From: JABFSS01 sp964497975
GTDB taxonomy: Bacteria > Patescibacteriota > Gracilibacteria > Peribacterales > Peribacteraceae
Assembly: GCA_964497975.1 (NCBI GenBank)
Contig: CAZCFO010000002.1
Coordinates: 62,001-126,000, forward strand
DNA: 64,000 nt
Direction of reading: 5' to 3'
Positions 40,555-50,157 of this stretch are shown in pieces (position 1 is the stretch's first letter; each line of letters starts with the position of its first letter). Both the position numbers and the translations under genes were made by a program. Below the pieces are notes generated by a model. The model searched no databases, was not told the origin of the DNA, and saw nothing but the letters and a program-made list of their open reading frames with translations.

Positions 40555-43500
40555 TCATTCACGGTAAACCATCCTCCCGCGGTCTGGCCGAACGTCTCGG
40601 GGAAGTACATCTCGAAGACGTGCGCCGGGCGCTGGCGGAACGTGCCCGGGGTCGTCGCACGGACGAGGTAGGTGTACTTGTAGACGCCCGCGGGCAGGTA
40701 GTCGGCGAACAGGAACACGCGGTCATCGCGGAATTCCTTGTGGTTGAAGCGCCAGAGGCCGTTGTCGTCGTCTTCGTCGAACCACCATGGTTCGACGGGG
40801 CTCACCATGACATCGTCCGGAAGGCCCGTCTGCCTGGATGTCTGGAGCTGCGGATCGATGCCTTCGAGTCCCGCCGGATGCGGGCTTTCCACGGCGACGA
40901 AATACCGGTCCTCCGGAACGGTGACGGTGAGCGTCACGCGGTACGTCTCGCCCGCTTTCACGGTCGACACGGACTGCGGCCCCTTGGGATCCAGCGATCC
41001 GAGTTCGCGCAGGATGCCGATGCCCTGGTCCGCGGGCTCGATGGTGTCGCCGGTGTGGAAGTACGACAGGAGGACGTCGTAGAAGAGCCTCCCCTGCCTG
41101 TCGACGCCGATGCGGACGTCGTTTTGCTGTCCCCGCTTGAGGTCCTTGAGGGCGAGAGTGACTTCCTTGCGCGTCAGGATGTTCTGCCTGGAGAACTTCT
41201 GGGTCGCGGCGATGGTGCCGTTCACCTCGATGCCCGCGATGTAGTCGGCGGAGAGCTCGTTGGTGGACTTCAGGTACTCCGTGAACGCGAGGATCGTCTG
41301 CACGGTCGACTGCGTGGAATCCCAGTGTCCGTCCTTGCGGGCGGCGAGCAGGAACCGCACGAACTGCGGGATCAGCTGGTTGCCCGGATCGATGCGGATC
41401 ATCGCCTGCAGCGTCTCGGCCGTGGTCCGGGTGTTGGTCTGCATGAAGATGCGGTACGAGCGCTCGCGCGGCTCCTCCACGTGCGCTCCGCGCGGATCGA
41501 CGATCGCGTTGTTCAGGATATGCCCGAGCACCTCCTCGCTCTTCTTCTGCATGCCGGATTTCTGCAGCGCCATGGCGAGCTCGGCCTGCGAGAACACCGG
41601 CAGCTCCTGGCGGCGGTCATAGAGGTTGTTGAGCAGGTTGGCATCCGGGTTCCCGGTCTCTGCGAGCACGTACAGGATGTAGGCGCGCAGCGGCAGGTCG
41701 CCGGCCTTGGCCAGCTTGCCGTCGGCGCGCAGCACGCCGGAGAGATACGCGGCCGCGCGCTGCATCACCGACGCATCCACGCTGTGGCCGGTTTCCTTCG
41801 CGAGGCGCAGCGCGTAGAGGATGTACGCCGTCAGGTACGGCTGGCTCTCGGGGCTTTCCTCCCAGTACCCGAAGCCGCCGTCGGGGCGCTGGAAGCGGTA
41901 GAGCTTCTGCAGCGACGTGGTGATGACGCCGGCGAGCGCCTGGTCATTGACGATCTTGAACGCGTCGAAGCCCTGGAGTTTCTTGAGGGCGACGTGCGGC
42001 AGGAACGCCGACGCCGTCTGTTCGGCGCAGCCGTACGGGTATTCGAGCACGTACTCGAGTCCGCCGGGGAGATACGTGGCCAGCGACGGCGACACGGTGA
42101 TGTCCAGCGTGCCGGACGACGCGTCCTTCTCCGACGGGACGAGGATCTTCTCCGTGACGACGCTCTCGGTCTGTCCCGTGGTCGCCACCGACTGCGGCGT
42201 GCCGAAGATGTGGACGGGGATCTTCTCCTCGATCTCGTCGCGCGCGCCGTCCGTTTCCGCCTTCATGGTGATGGCGAGACCGTCGACGCTGCCCACCGTC
42301 ACAGGGAACGCGAGCTTGGCCATCTCCCCGGTCTTCAGGGTCACGGTTTTCGTGGCTTCGCCCGCGTGGGCGAATCCGGTGCCGCTCACGTTGACCGCGA
42401 AGGTGCGGGTCCCGGGCAGGAAGTTATGGACGATCGCCCCCAGCGTGATCCTGTCGCCGCGCACGGCGAAGCGCGGGCGCACGGGGCGGATGATGACGTT
42501 CTTCGTCTCGACGATTTCCAGGTCATCGACGCCGAACTTCCCGTCCTTGGTGCCGCCCACCGCGAGCAGCTGCCAGGTGGTCAGGTTGTCGGGAAGGTCG
42601 AACGAGATCGACGCCTTGCCGTTCGCGTCGGTCACCACCGCGGGGTTCCAGTACGCGGTGTCGCGGAAATTGCCGCGCTTGCGGTCTTCGGGATCCGCGC
42701 CTCCGCCGCCCTTGGAGCCCGGCTTGAAGCGCTCCACGAGGTACGTGAGCATCTGCGACGTGTAGACACCCAGGCCGTGGTCGCTGTAGAAATTGGCGAC
42801 GATGTCGGGCGGGCGGAATCCCGCGAGCGCCAGCACGCTCATGTCGACCGCGGCGAAGGTGAACTCCCCCTGCACGGGCTTGCCGGCGGAATCCTTCACG
42901 GTGAGCGTCGCGCTGACCTTTTCGCCGGGAAGGTACTGGCTCTTGTCGGTCGTGACGCTGACGTCGAGTTTCTTCTTGGCGGTTTCCACGCGCAGCTGCA
43001 CGTACCCCACGCGGAAGGCGGGGACGCCCGTGTCTCTTCCTTCGTCATCGAAGGTTTCGCCCTGGCGGGGCTTCACGATGACCACGGACACGTACGCGTT
43101 GGGCACGAGGTCCTCGGTGATCGGGATCTCGATGGGCAGTGCGTTGCTCGTCACGTCCAGCACGGTCTTCGTCATCACGTTCTCGCGCTCCACGGTCACG
43201 AGGGCCTTCACGCCCTCGCCCTGGAACGGCGATTTGACGAGCAGCTTGGCCGTGTCGCCCACCGCGTATTCGGGCTTGTCGGCGATCACGTCCACGCGGT
43301 CGTTGTTCTCATGCGGCCAGTTCACGTACGTGCTCGACCAGGCGTAGACGCTGGTGCCGGCCTTGGCGGTCCTTCCCTTGGAATCCGTCGCCTCGGCGAT
43401 CACCACGAACTGCCCCCCGGTGGGGATCGAGACCTGGGCCGTGGTCTTGCCGTCGGCGCCCGTGGTCACGGTCTGGCTGCGGATGAAGGTATCGGTATGG

Positions 43501-46500
43501 TCGTTCTCGAAGTAATACTCGCCGTCGACGCCCTTCTTGCGGATGGAGTTCCACGTGCGGGAGAGCAGCCGCAGCGTCACGCGGGTGCCCGGCAGGGGCT
43601 TGCCGTCCACGTCCACGGTGATCACGCCGATGCGCGCGGACTGACCGGGAGCGACCGCGTAGTCCTGGTTCTGCACGCCCACGTAGACCGAAGACTTATG
43701 CACGGGCACCGACACGCGGTTGCTGACGAGCTGGTTGTTGGGGTCCGTCACGTCGGCCTCGATCGTCGCGATCTGGCTCAACGTTTTGTCGCCGATCGCC
43801 GCGGGGACCTTCACCTTCAGGCGTCCCGACGCGTCCAGCTTCCCCGTTCCTTCGGTGAGGCTGGTCATGGCCTCGCCGCAATCCTGCCAGCACCAGTTCT
43901 CCTCCTCCGAGAACGAATACCAGCCGTCGGTGTACCGGTTGAAGTGCCAGTCGAGCAGCGTCGCGCGCCACGTGACGGGGGCGTCGGCGAGCGGCGCGCC
44001 GAAGTAATACGCGCCCTCGATGTCCGCCTCGATGGTGTCGCCGTCGTAGTAATCCTCCGACGCGGTCGTCAGGTCCACGCGGTACTCGGGCTTGCGGTAC
44101 GCCAGCACCGTGAAGCCCTGCGTGTACACGTAGCCGCCCGTGTCGGATTCCGGCAGGAGCGCGAGCTGGAAGCTGTACTGCCCCAGCGGTGCGCTCTCGG
44201 AGGTCTTGAACGTGCCGGAGAACCCGCCGTACGGCGAGAACGGCAGCGTCGTCTTCTGCACCTCCGTGCCGTCGGGAGACTGGATGATCACCTGCATGGT
44301 GTGCTTGCTTCCGGGCAGCTGCAGATTTCCGTTCCAGTCCTTCAGGCGGACGATGCCTTTAAAGGAGACGGTGTCCCCCGGCCGGTAGACGGGCCGGTCG
44401 GTGACCATCTGCTGCATCAGGCGGTACGGCGGCGCGTCGGCGCTGTGGAAGTCGCTCCACAGCGAGAAGTCGCCCGGCTGGAACCCGCCGTTCCACTGGC
44501 TGCTCACGAAGGCGAAGTCCCCGGCTTTTTCGGCGGTGACCCAGAATTCGGGCTGCCACTCGTACGGCTGGTTTTTGAAATCCTTCATCGACACCGCGGA
44601 TTCGAAGAATCCCTGGGCATCGGTCTTCCCCTGCACCGGCGTCCTGCCCCCGAGCGCGTGGAAGGCGATGTTCGCGCCGGCGACGGGCTTGCCGGTTTCC
44701 AGATCCGTCGCCCACACGAGCGCTTTGTCCCCCGAGTACTTGAGGGTGAGCCCGGTGTTCGTGATCACGAAGTACTGCTGCAGGACGATGGGCTCGCCGT
44801 CGCGGACTTCCGGCGCGCGCAGGAGCAGCGCGTAGATGCCCGGCGCCAGGGAGGAGGTGGCCACGGTGTTCATGTCGACCGGCGTCGTCTTCCAGGCGTT
44901 CTGCTTCCCGCTGCCGGGGAGCGACCAGGACCGATACAGACTCTTGCCTTTGAGATCGGGCACGAAGCGCCAGTCGCCGTAGCGCCGGGTGCGGATGGCC
45001 ATGAAGTCCGCGAGGGTCAGTTTGGCGAATTCCGCGTTGATCGCGCTCACGTTCACGGCGTTCACGTAGTAGACCGGGGCCTTGCCGCGCTCGAAGATGC
45101 CGAACTCGCCCTTCGAGTACGCGAGGGCGATTTCCGGCGGGGTCGGAGGCGTCGTGAACGTGTAGGCATAGGGCTCCGTCAAATGCTGACCGTATGCGTC
45201 TGCGAAGTCTTTGGTCACCGTGAGCGTGTATGTGGTGCTTGGTTCCAGCGCGCTGGGCGAGACCGTCAACTGCCGGCCATCGGCCCAGTAGTTGGTGGAC
45301 ACACTGACGGTCGCGTCGGTGGAGAGCGGCGGCGTAAAGGTGACATGCCGCGCATCCGGATTCGCATCGAGAGGACTCGAGAACTGGAGCTGCAGGGATC
45401 CGTATTCATAGGCCGTCGACACCACGTTGAGCGGGCCGACGGTCGAGAACGGCAGCGAGTATTCCCCTGCGGTTCCCAGATCGCCTTTGGCGCCCAGAAG
45501 TCCCGGAGTGATCACGAGAGTGTACGACGCACTCCGGGCCAGTGGCTCCTTGGGCACGATGATCGCCGCGGTCTTGTCGGGGACGGTTTTGTCGTCATTC
45601 TTCTCGAGTGCGAATTTGACGGAGCCCACGGCTATGTCGATTCCGGACCCCGTCCCCTCCCTCTTCAGCAGCCGCACGTGCTTCGCGAGGCTTTCCAGAC
45701 TTACTTCCTGATTGAACGTGAGTTTTGGCTGCGTCACCGGCCCGGCGAGCGCGTAGCCCGGCTCCGGATCCGACGCGGTCACGCGCATGCGCTCGGTCTC
45801 GAATTTCCAGCTCATGTCCTTGGGCGTCTTTTCGCCTCCCGCCGTCGGGATGCCCGCGGGCACCGTCACGGTGTAGAGGGTCGACGGGGTCAGTCCTCCG
45901 TCGGGACGGAACTGCGCGGCGTAGGTGCTGATCCAGCGCCAGCGGCCGGAGAGCCTGGGCGAAATCGTCACGGGCCACTCCCCTCCCGTCGGTGCGCCCT
46001 GCACCTGGGCGAGCGCCACCATGGGGCGGTCGAAGACGATGGTGATGTTCGTGCGGGGCGAGACGTCCGTGGCGTCGGGCGCCGGCATCCGGGCCGTGAC
46101 GGCGGGATCGCCCGAAATCACGAAGCGGAACACGAATTCGCGTCCGACGGCCGAACTGTCGCTGCGCTTGGCGTTCCTTCCCACCACGAATTCATACGTC
46201 GCGCCGGCTTCCAAAGGCTTGGACGGCACGAAGACGAGCGTGCCCCCGTCCCACTGCGTCTCTCCTTCCAAGGAGGCGGGAATCACCAGCTCCTGCTCGA
46301 CGCTCTCCTTATCCATGTCTTCGGGAAACGGCATCCGGAGCATCCCCTGCGCCGACGCGGTCTGCGTCACGCCCGCGGTGATGGTCTCCGCGGCCCTCCG
46401 GAGCCCTCCGATGAGGGAAATGCAGATTCCCAGTACGACGAATGCGCCTATGACAGCGGCGATAAGAACGTATTTGGATGTAAAGGATTGCGGGCTGCGC

Positions 46501-46508
46501 GTGGTCAT
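40551..46508 (-). CDS. Bacterial alpha-2-macroglobulin with thioester
   Basis: A 1985-residue envelope protein anchored by one N-terminal helix (YVLIAAVIGAFVVLGICISL) rather than a lipobox. Multiple macroglobulin beta domains, then the thioester motif YGCAEQTASAF near residue 1490 and the alpha/alpha toroid around it, ending in a receptor-like domain. Such proteins trap attacking proteases, protecting the periplasm or cell surface. In Gram-negatives it is encoded with pbpC for repair of damaged walls, and the same pairing is found here (4-bp overlap). The ATG at 46508 is chosen by the anchor helix. Longer than E. coli YfhM (about 1650). Confidence 0.97.
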   Translation of the reverse strand: MTTRSPQSFTSKYVLIAAVIGAFVVLGICISLIGGLRRAAETITAGVTQTASAQGMLRMPFPEDMDKESVEQELVIPASLEGETQWDGGTLVFVPSKPLEAGATYEFVVGRNAKRSDSSAVGREFVFRFVISGDPAVTARMPAPDATDVSPRTNITIVFDRPMVALAQVQGAPTGGEWPVTISPRLSGRWRWISTYAAQFRPDGGLTPSTLYTVTVPAGIPTAGGEKTPKDMSWKFETERMRVTASDPEPGYALAGPVTQPKLTFNQEVSLESLAKHVRLLKREGTGSGIDIAVGSVKFALEKNDDKTVPDKTAAIIVPKEPLARSASYTLVITPGLLGAKGDLGTAGEYSLPFSTVGPLNVVSTAYEYGSLQLQFSSPLDANPDARHVTFTPPLSTDATVSVSTNYWADGRQLTVSPSALEPSTTYTLTVTKDFADAYGQHLTEPYAYTFTTPPTPPEIALAYSKGEFGIFERGKAPVYYVNAVNVSAINAEFAKLTLADFMAIRTRRYGDWRFVPDLKGKSLYRSWSLPGSGKQNAWKTTPVDMNTVATSSLAPGIYALLLRAPEVRDGEPIVLQQYFVITNTGLTLKYSGDKALVWATDLETGKPVAGANIAFHALGGRTPVQGKTDAQGFFESAVSMKDFKNQPYEWQPEFWVTAEKAGDFAFVSSQWNGGFQPGDFSLWSDFHSADAPPYRLMQQMVTDRPVYRPGDTVSFKGIVRLKDWNGNLQLPGSKHTMQVIIQSPDGTEVQKTTLPFSPYGGFSGTFKTSESAPLGQYSFQLALLPESDTGGYVYTQGFTVLAYRKPEYRVDLTTASEDYYDGDTIEADIEGAYYFGAPLADAPVTWRATLLDWHFNRYTDGWYSFSEEENWCWQDCGEAMTSLTEGTGKLDASGRLKVKVPAAIGDKTLSQIATIEADVTDPNNQLVSNRVSVPVHKSSVYVGVQNQDYAVAPGQSARIGVITVDVDGKPLPGTRVTLRLLSRTWNSIRKKGVDGEYYFENDHTDTFIRSQTVTTGADGKTTAQVSIPTGGQFVVIAEATDSKGRTAKAGTSVYAWSSTYVNWPHENNDRVDVIADKPEYAVGDTAKLLVKSPFQGEGVKALVTVERENVMTKTVLDVTSNALPIEIPITEDLVPNAYVSVVIVKPRQGETFDDEGRDTGVPAFRVGYVQLRVETAKKKLDVSVTTDKSQYLPGEKVSATLTVKDSAGKPVQGEFTFAAVDMSVLALAGFRPPDIVANFYSDHGLGVYTSQMLTYLVERFKPGSKGGGGADPEDRKRGNFRDTAYWNPAVVTDANGKASISFDLPDNLTTWQLLAVGGTKDGKFGVDDLEIVETKNVIIRPVRPRFAVRGDRITLGAIVHNFLPGTRTFAVNVSGTGFAHAGEATKTVTLKTGEMAKLAFPVTVGSVDGLAITMKAETDGARDEIEEKIPVHIFGTPQSVATTGQTESVVTEKILVPSEKDASSGTLDITVSPSLATYLPGGLEYVLEYPYGCAEQTASAFLPHVALKKLQGFDAFKIVNDQALAGVITTSLQKLYRFQRPDGGFGYWEESPESQPYLTAYILYALRLAKETGHSVDASVMQRAAAYLSGVLRADGKLAKAGDLPLRAYILYVLAETGNPDANLLNNLYDRRQELPVFSQAELAMALQKSGMQKKSEEVLGHILNNAIVDPRGAHVEEPRERSYRIFMQTNTRTTAETLQAMIRIDPGNQLIPQFVRFLLAARKDGHWDSTQSTVQTILAFTEYLKSTNELSADYIAGIEVNGTIAATQKFSRQNILTRKEVTLALKDLKRGQQNDVRIGVDRQGRLFYDVLLSYFHTGDTIEPADQGIGILRELGSLDPKGPQSVSTVKAGETYRVTLTVTVPEDRYFVAVESPHPAGLEGIDPQLQTSRQTGLPDDVMVSPVEPWWFDEDDDNGLWRFNHKEFRDDRVFLFADYLPAGVYKYTYLVRATTPGTFRQRPAHVFEMYFPETFGQTAGGWFTVNE

Positions 46509-46588
46509 AGGAGGAGGGGGCGGAATTGCTGCCGAGCATACCCACATCGTCCCAGACGTGCGATGAAAGAGTGGAGAGAGAACAATAT

Positions 46589-46617
46589 TTGCAATATTAT
46601 AGAAAATGTTGTATAAT
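46589..46617 (+). promoter_or_regulatory. Promoter of the VanW-family gene
   Basis: TTGCAA, 17-bp spacer, TATAAT; 10 nt to ATG 46628. The surrounding sequence is strongly AT-rich. Confidence 0.75.
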
Positions 46618-46627
46618 CGAAATTGAA

Positions 46628-48076
46628 ATGAAACCTACATACAACCGTCATAAGCGCGTGTTTCTCGTTGTCGCACTGCTTTCAGTCGCCGGCTCCCTGA
46701 CGGTGCATTCCGGCAGCATGTTTCTCCACGGGGAGGCCCTCCCTTCCGCCCGCGGGGAGGCTGTCGCTTATCGTCTTGATGATTTCCCGTCGGGTGCCGC
46801 CCAGGGTGCGTCCCGGTCCTCGGAAGATTCCCCCCGGGAGGCGGCGCCGGTGGTCCTGGACCTCTCCTCCTTCGATCAACGGGTCGCGGTCCGCCTGCAG
46901 CGTCGCATCGCCAACCGGTTCGGATTTCTGCTGTCGTTCCCCGCTGTCCTCTCCGGTCTCCGCGAGCAGCGCGAGCTTCTCGCCCGGTCGGTGACCGTGA
47001 CGTTCGACGCCCAGGACGGGCGCGACATTCCCGCATGGAACGCGTCCGTGCAGTCGGCGCCTCACTGGATGGCGGTCGAGGTCTCTCCCCTGCAGCTGAC
47101 ATCCTCGCTTTCGCGTGAACGCATCGCGGAGGACCTGCGCACGAATCCCCCGGCCGGCATCCGGTATCCCGTCGATGCCGCCCTCATTGCGGTCGAAGAG
47201 GATGAAGACGGCATTCTGCGCGCCCGCACCGAAGGCGTCGCGAAAACCGGCGATGATTTCCATCCCGAAGCCGTCGCGGGATTCCTCCTCTCGGCCATGG
47301 GACAGTCCCAGACCGGCGTCACTCTTCGTCTCTCGACGAAGCCCGGCCGCCTCATCAACCTGAGCGGAACAGACCTCGGAAACCTCGAGCTGATCAGCAG
47401 CGGACGTTCCGACTTCGCGGGATCCGGCGTCGGCCGCAAGAACAACGTCCGCAAAGGGATCGCCAACTACCTGCACAATGCGGTGGTGGGGGCGGACGGA
47501 GACTTCTCCATGAACCGTGTGCTTGCCAACGCCCCCCTCAACGAGTGGGACATGGCGCTGGGCATCTTTGACGGCGGCGAACTGCGCCCGGTGCCGGGCG
47601 GCGGTCTCTGCCAGGTGGCCACGACCCTCTATCGCGCAGCACTCAACGGCGGTCTGCCGGTCCTGAGTCGCGCCAATCACAGCCTGTATGTCCACTATTA
47701 CGAGAAGTACGGTGTGGGCATCGATGCGACGATTTTCCCCGGCAAGCAGGATCTCACGTTCCGCAACGATACCGGCCATCCCCTGCTCATCCAGGCCTAT
47801 ACCGAAGGCGACGAAGCCTATGTGAACATCTACGGCACCTCCGACGGCCGGGTGGCCAACCTGCGCGGGCCCTACTTCTCGACGAACGCTCCCGCGGACG
47901 TCACGGTCAACGGCCGCCCGCTCCGCTACAACGAAATTGCCTGGGTGCAGACCGTGCGGTTCTCCGATGGCCGCGAGGAAAACAACACCGTGGTCTCCCG
48001 CTATAAGTCGATCCCCCGGACGGTGGTCGCCACCTACCTCCATGCCGCCGCCGGGAGTGATGCCTCGGTAGATTAA
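46628..48076 (+). CDS. VanW-family exported protein
   Basis: 482 residues with an N-terminal signal/anchor (VFLVVALLSVAGSLTVHSGS). Residues about 120-260 resemble the peptidoglycan-binding-like domain usually preceding VanW, and about 290-430 is VanW: GADGDFSMNRVLANAPLNEW, RPVPGGGLCQVATTLYRAAL, GVGIDATIFPGKQDLTFRND. VanW proteins are widespread in Firmicutes and CPR; their function is not established. It lies divergent from the alpha-2-macroglobulin gene, so this block is devoted to the envelope. Confidence 0.92.
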   Translation: MKPTYNRHKRVFLVVALLSVAGSLTVHSGSMFLHGEALPSARGEAVAYRLDDFPSGAAQGASRSSEDSPREAAPVVLDLSSFDQRVAVRLQRRIANRFGFLLSFPAVLSGLREQRELLARSVTVTFDAQDGRDIPAWNASVQSAPHWMAVEVSPLQLTSSLSRERIAEDLRTNPPAGIRYPVDAALIAVEEDEDGILRARTEGVAKTGDDFHPEAVAGFLLSAMGQSQTGVTLRLSTKPGRLINLSGTDLGNLELISSGRSDFAGSGVGRKNNVRKGIANYLHNAVVGADGDFSMNRVLANAPLNEWDMALGIFDGGELRPVPGGGLCQVATTLYRAALNGGLPVLSRANHSLYVHYYEKYGVGIDATIFPGKQDLTFRNDTGHPLLIQAYTEGDEAYVNIYGTSDGRVANLRGPYFSTNAPADVTVNGRPLRYNEIAWVQTVRFSDGREENNTVVSRYKSIPRTVVATYLHAAAGSDASVD

Positions 48077-48228
48077 GAAAAGATGAAGAAATGAGATGAA
48101 GAAAAACAGCGGTTTTGCGTGAAGAACGGAATCCGTCAAATCGGTTTGGATGAATCCCACAAGCCATTCTGTATGATGCACGGGCACTTTTCGTGCGAAA
48201 TTTTTTATCCGTTTTCCTTCTCCGGAAT

Positions 48229-48984
48229 ATGAATTCCCTGCATTCGCCCGGTAGCCAGTACCCGGCATGGTTCGGCTTCGTGCTTGGCGTGATGGGCGGC
48301 GTTGCCGCGTCCGGCCTGCTCATCGGGCTTGCCATCGGCTACTCGGCCGGCGGCGGCATGGGTGGAGGCGGCGGCGCATACGTTGCGCAGCCCCCGTCCG
48401 CACCGTCCGTCCCCCCTGCTCCCGAGGCTCCCGCGGCTGCAAAGCCGGTTCCCCCCGTCACGGACAAAGACCACGTGCTGGGCAACAAGAACGCCAAGAT
48501 CACCGTCGTGGAGTACTCCGATTTCGAGTGCCCCTTCTGCAAGCGCCATTCGTCCACGATCACGCAGCTCGCTGAGAAGTACAAGGATGACGTCAATATC
48601 GTCTACCGCCACTTCCCGCTCAGCTTCCACCAGAACGCCCAGAAGGCCGCTGAAGCCAGCGAGTGCGCAGCGGAACTGGGAGGCAACGACGCCTTCTGGA
48701 AGGTCCACGATGGCATCTTCGCCCTCGAAGCGCTCTCTCCGGAGGCCTTCGTGACGGTCGCAAAGGCCGCGGGCCTCAACGAAGCCAAGTTCAAGACCTG
48801 TCTCGACAGCGGCAAGTTCGCCACGCTGATCCAGACCCAGATGCAGGAAGGCATCGACGCCGGCGTCCAGGGCACGCCCGGCAACTTCATCATCAACAAC
48901 AAGACGAAGGAGACGAAGGACATCTCGGGCGCTGTCCCCCTGTCCACCTTCCAGACCACGATCGACGCGATGCTCAAGTCCTGA
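48229..48984 (+). CDS. DsbA-family thiol-disulfide oxidoreductase, membrane-anchored
   Basis: 251 residues. One N-terminal helix (FGFVLGVMGGVAASGLLIGL), a Gly-rich and Pro/Ala-rich linker (40-80), then a thioredoxin-like DsbA domain with the active site CPFC (101-104) in EYSDFECPFCKRHSS and a cis-Pro loop in GVQGTPGNFII. It should form or exchange disulfides in exported proteins, such as the Cys-rich protein at 26333. The ATG at 48229 starts the anchor region. Confidence 0.93.
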   Translation: MNSLHSPGSQYPAWFGFVLGVMGGVAASGLLIGLAIGYSAGGGMGGGGGAYVAQPPSAPSVPPAPEAPAAAKPVPPVTDKDHVLGNKNAKITVVEYSDFECPFCKRHSSTITQLAEKYKDDVNIVYRHFPLSFHQNAQKAAEASECAAELGGNDAFWKVHDGIFALEALSPEAFVTVAKAAGLNEAKFKTCLDSGKFATLIQTQMQEGIDAGVQGTPGNFIINNKTKETKDISGAVPLSTFQTTIDAMLKS

Positions 48985-49002
48985 GCACATTCATCCGCAT
49001 TC

Positions 49003-50013
49003 ATGAAACGCCTTTCCGTTCTCAACGGCATCGGTCTCCTCGCTCTCACGCTCACCGCGTGCCAGCTGACGCCGGCCGTTGAGAATGGTGCTGGCCTTTC
49101 ATCCTCGTCCGCATCGGTATCGTCCCAGCCCGGCGTGAAGATGTCGGCTGTGGGCATCCTGCAGAACATGGGCGTGAGCATCTACATGCAGGGCACGCAC
49201 CGACTGGTGACCGACCAGGGGCAGGAGTTGCTTTTGGAAGCGGAAAACGCCGCCATTACCCTCAATGATTACCTCGATGACCGCGTCCGGGTGACCGGCG
49301 AGGCGCGCGTGACCGTCGAAGGCAACGGGACCATCCTGACGGTGCAGCGCATCGAGCGCCTGGAGGACCGTCTGCCGCCGGAGGTTCTTATCGAGAGCGG
49401 GGCTGTTCTTTCCTCGTCCAGCTCTCTCTCTTCCTCTTCATCCTCCTCTTCTTCATCTTCTTCGTCTTCGTCCTCGTCCAGCTCCTCCGTGGTCTCCAGC
49501 AGCTCGTCGAAGTCGAGCGTGGTCTCGTCCGTTGTCAGCAGCGTTCCGCCGGCTTCCAGCTCCGTGAGCTCGTCGAGCTCGGTGTCGTCGATCGCCTCCA
49601 CATCGTCCGCGGCAACATCCTCCACTGCATCCGCCTCCGTTACAGCGATGGCGAAAGTCTCCGGCGATGCGGCCGGCTTCACCCAGAAGTATTGCACGGG
49701 CCACATCGGGTTCTGCATTCCCATGCACCGAAAGTGGTTCTATCAGTCATTCGGCGCCAATGTCTCCCCGAACCTCTGGCACGTGGAGGTGGCCGATAAG
49801 GATGTCGAGGAGGCCGGCCAGGGTGTGATCCAGATCAATCTCGTCTCCGGAGCGATGTCCGGCGCCGAAGGCGTCGCCGTTGCCCAGGGATCGATGGTCG
49901 TCGCGCAGCGGCAGTGGACCGGCGGCCGTCACTTCGAAATCTCGGGTCCCGCGGAGCTGAAGGCGGCAATCGAGACCATGGCGGCGGGACTGGAGGTGTA
50001 TGTCGCTGAGTAA
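49003..50013 (+). CDS. Lipoprotein with a long serine-homopolymer linker
   Basis: 336 residues. Signal peptide with lipobox LTLTAC, an N-terminal beta domain (about 45-125, VGILQNMGVSIYMQGTHRLV, DYLDDRVRVTGEARVTVEGN; OB-like), a linker of roughly 80 residues almost entirely Ser with Val, then a C-terminal domain (GFTQKYCTGHIGFCIPMHRK). The Ser runs are encoded mainly by TCC, TCT and TCG codons. The gene follows the DsbA-like gene by 18 bp and is probably cotranscribed. The two Cys in the C-terminal domain could be its substrate sites. Confidence 0.8.
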   Translation: MKRLSVLNGIGLLALTLTACQLTPAVENGAGLSSSSASVSSQPGVKMSAVGILQNMGVSIYMQGTHRLVTDQGQELLLEAENAAITLNDYLDDRVRVTGEARVTVEGNGTILTVQRIERLEDRLPPEVLIESGAVLSSSSSLSSSSSSSSSSSSSSSSSSSSVVSSSSSKSSVVSSVVSSVPPASSSVSSSSSVSSIASTSSAATSSTASASVTAMAKVSGDAAGFTQKYCTGHIGFCIPMHRKWFYQSFGANVSPNLWHVEVADKDVEEAGQGVIQINLVSGAMSGAEGVAVAQGSMVVAQRQWTGGRHFEISGPAELKAAIETMAAGLEVYVAE

Positions 50014-50022
50014 CTCTCGGAA

Positions 50023-50140
50023 TCATGGTTCGAGGCTCAGCGCGCGGCGCTTCGCACCTCACCATGACACTCTTTGATTTTTCATGGCGAGGTGTCCGGT
50101 AATCGCAACCGGGCCTCGAGCCACGCTTCTCACCATGACA
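50023..50140. repeat. REP-like palindromes, copies 5 and 6
   Basis: TCATGGTTCGAGG...CCTCACCATGACAC (about 50035-50071) followed by TTCATGGCGAGGTG...CTCACCATGACATG (about 50081-50142). It follows the lipoprotein stop and overlaps the leader of the next gene. Confidence 0.7.
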
Positions 50141-50157
50141 TGCGCTATACTTCCTTC

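Noticed and set aside
40620..46616. A 1998-codon open frame on the + strand opposite the alpha-2-macroglobulin gene
   Set aside because: It is the antisense shadow of a GC-rich gene; its translation is Arg/His/Gly-rich without any motif, whereas the minus strand encodes a complete thioester protein.
49400..49640. Serine-codon microsatellite as an assembly artefact
   Set aside because: The codons are mixed (TCC, TCT, TCG, AGC), the frame is kept and folded domains follow on both sides; Ser linkers also occur in other exported proteins here.
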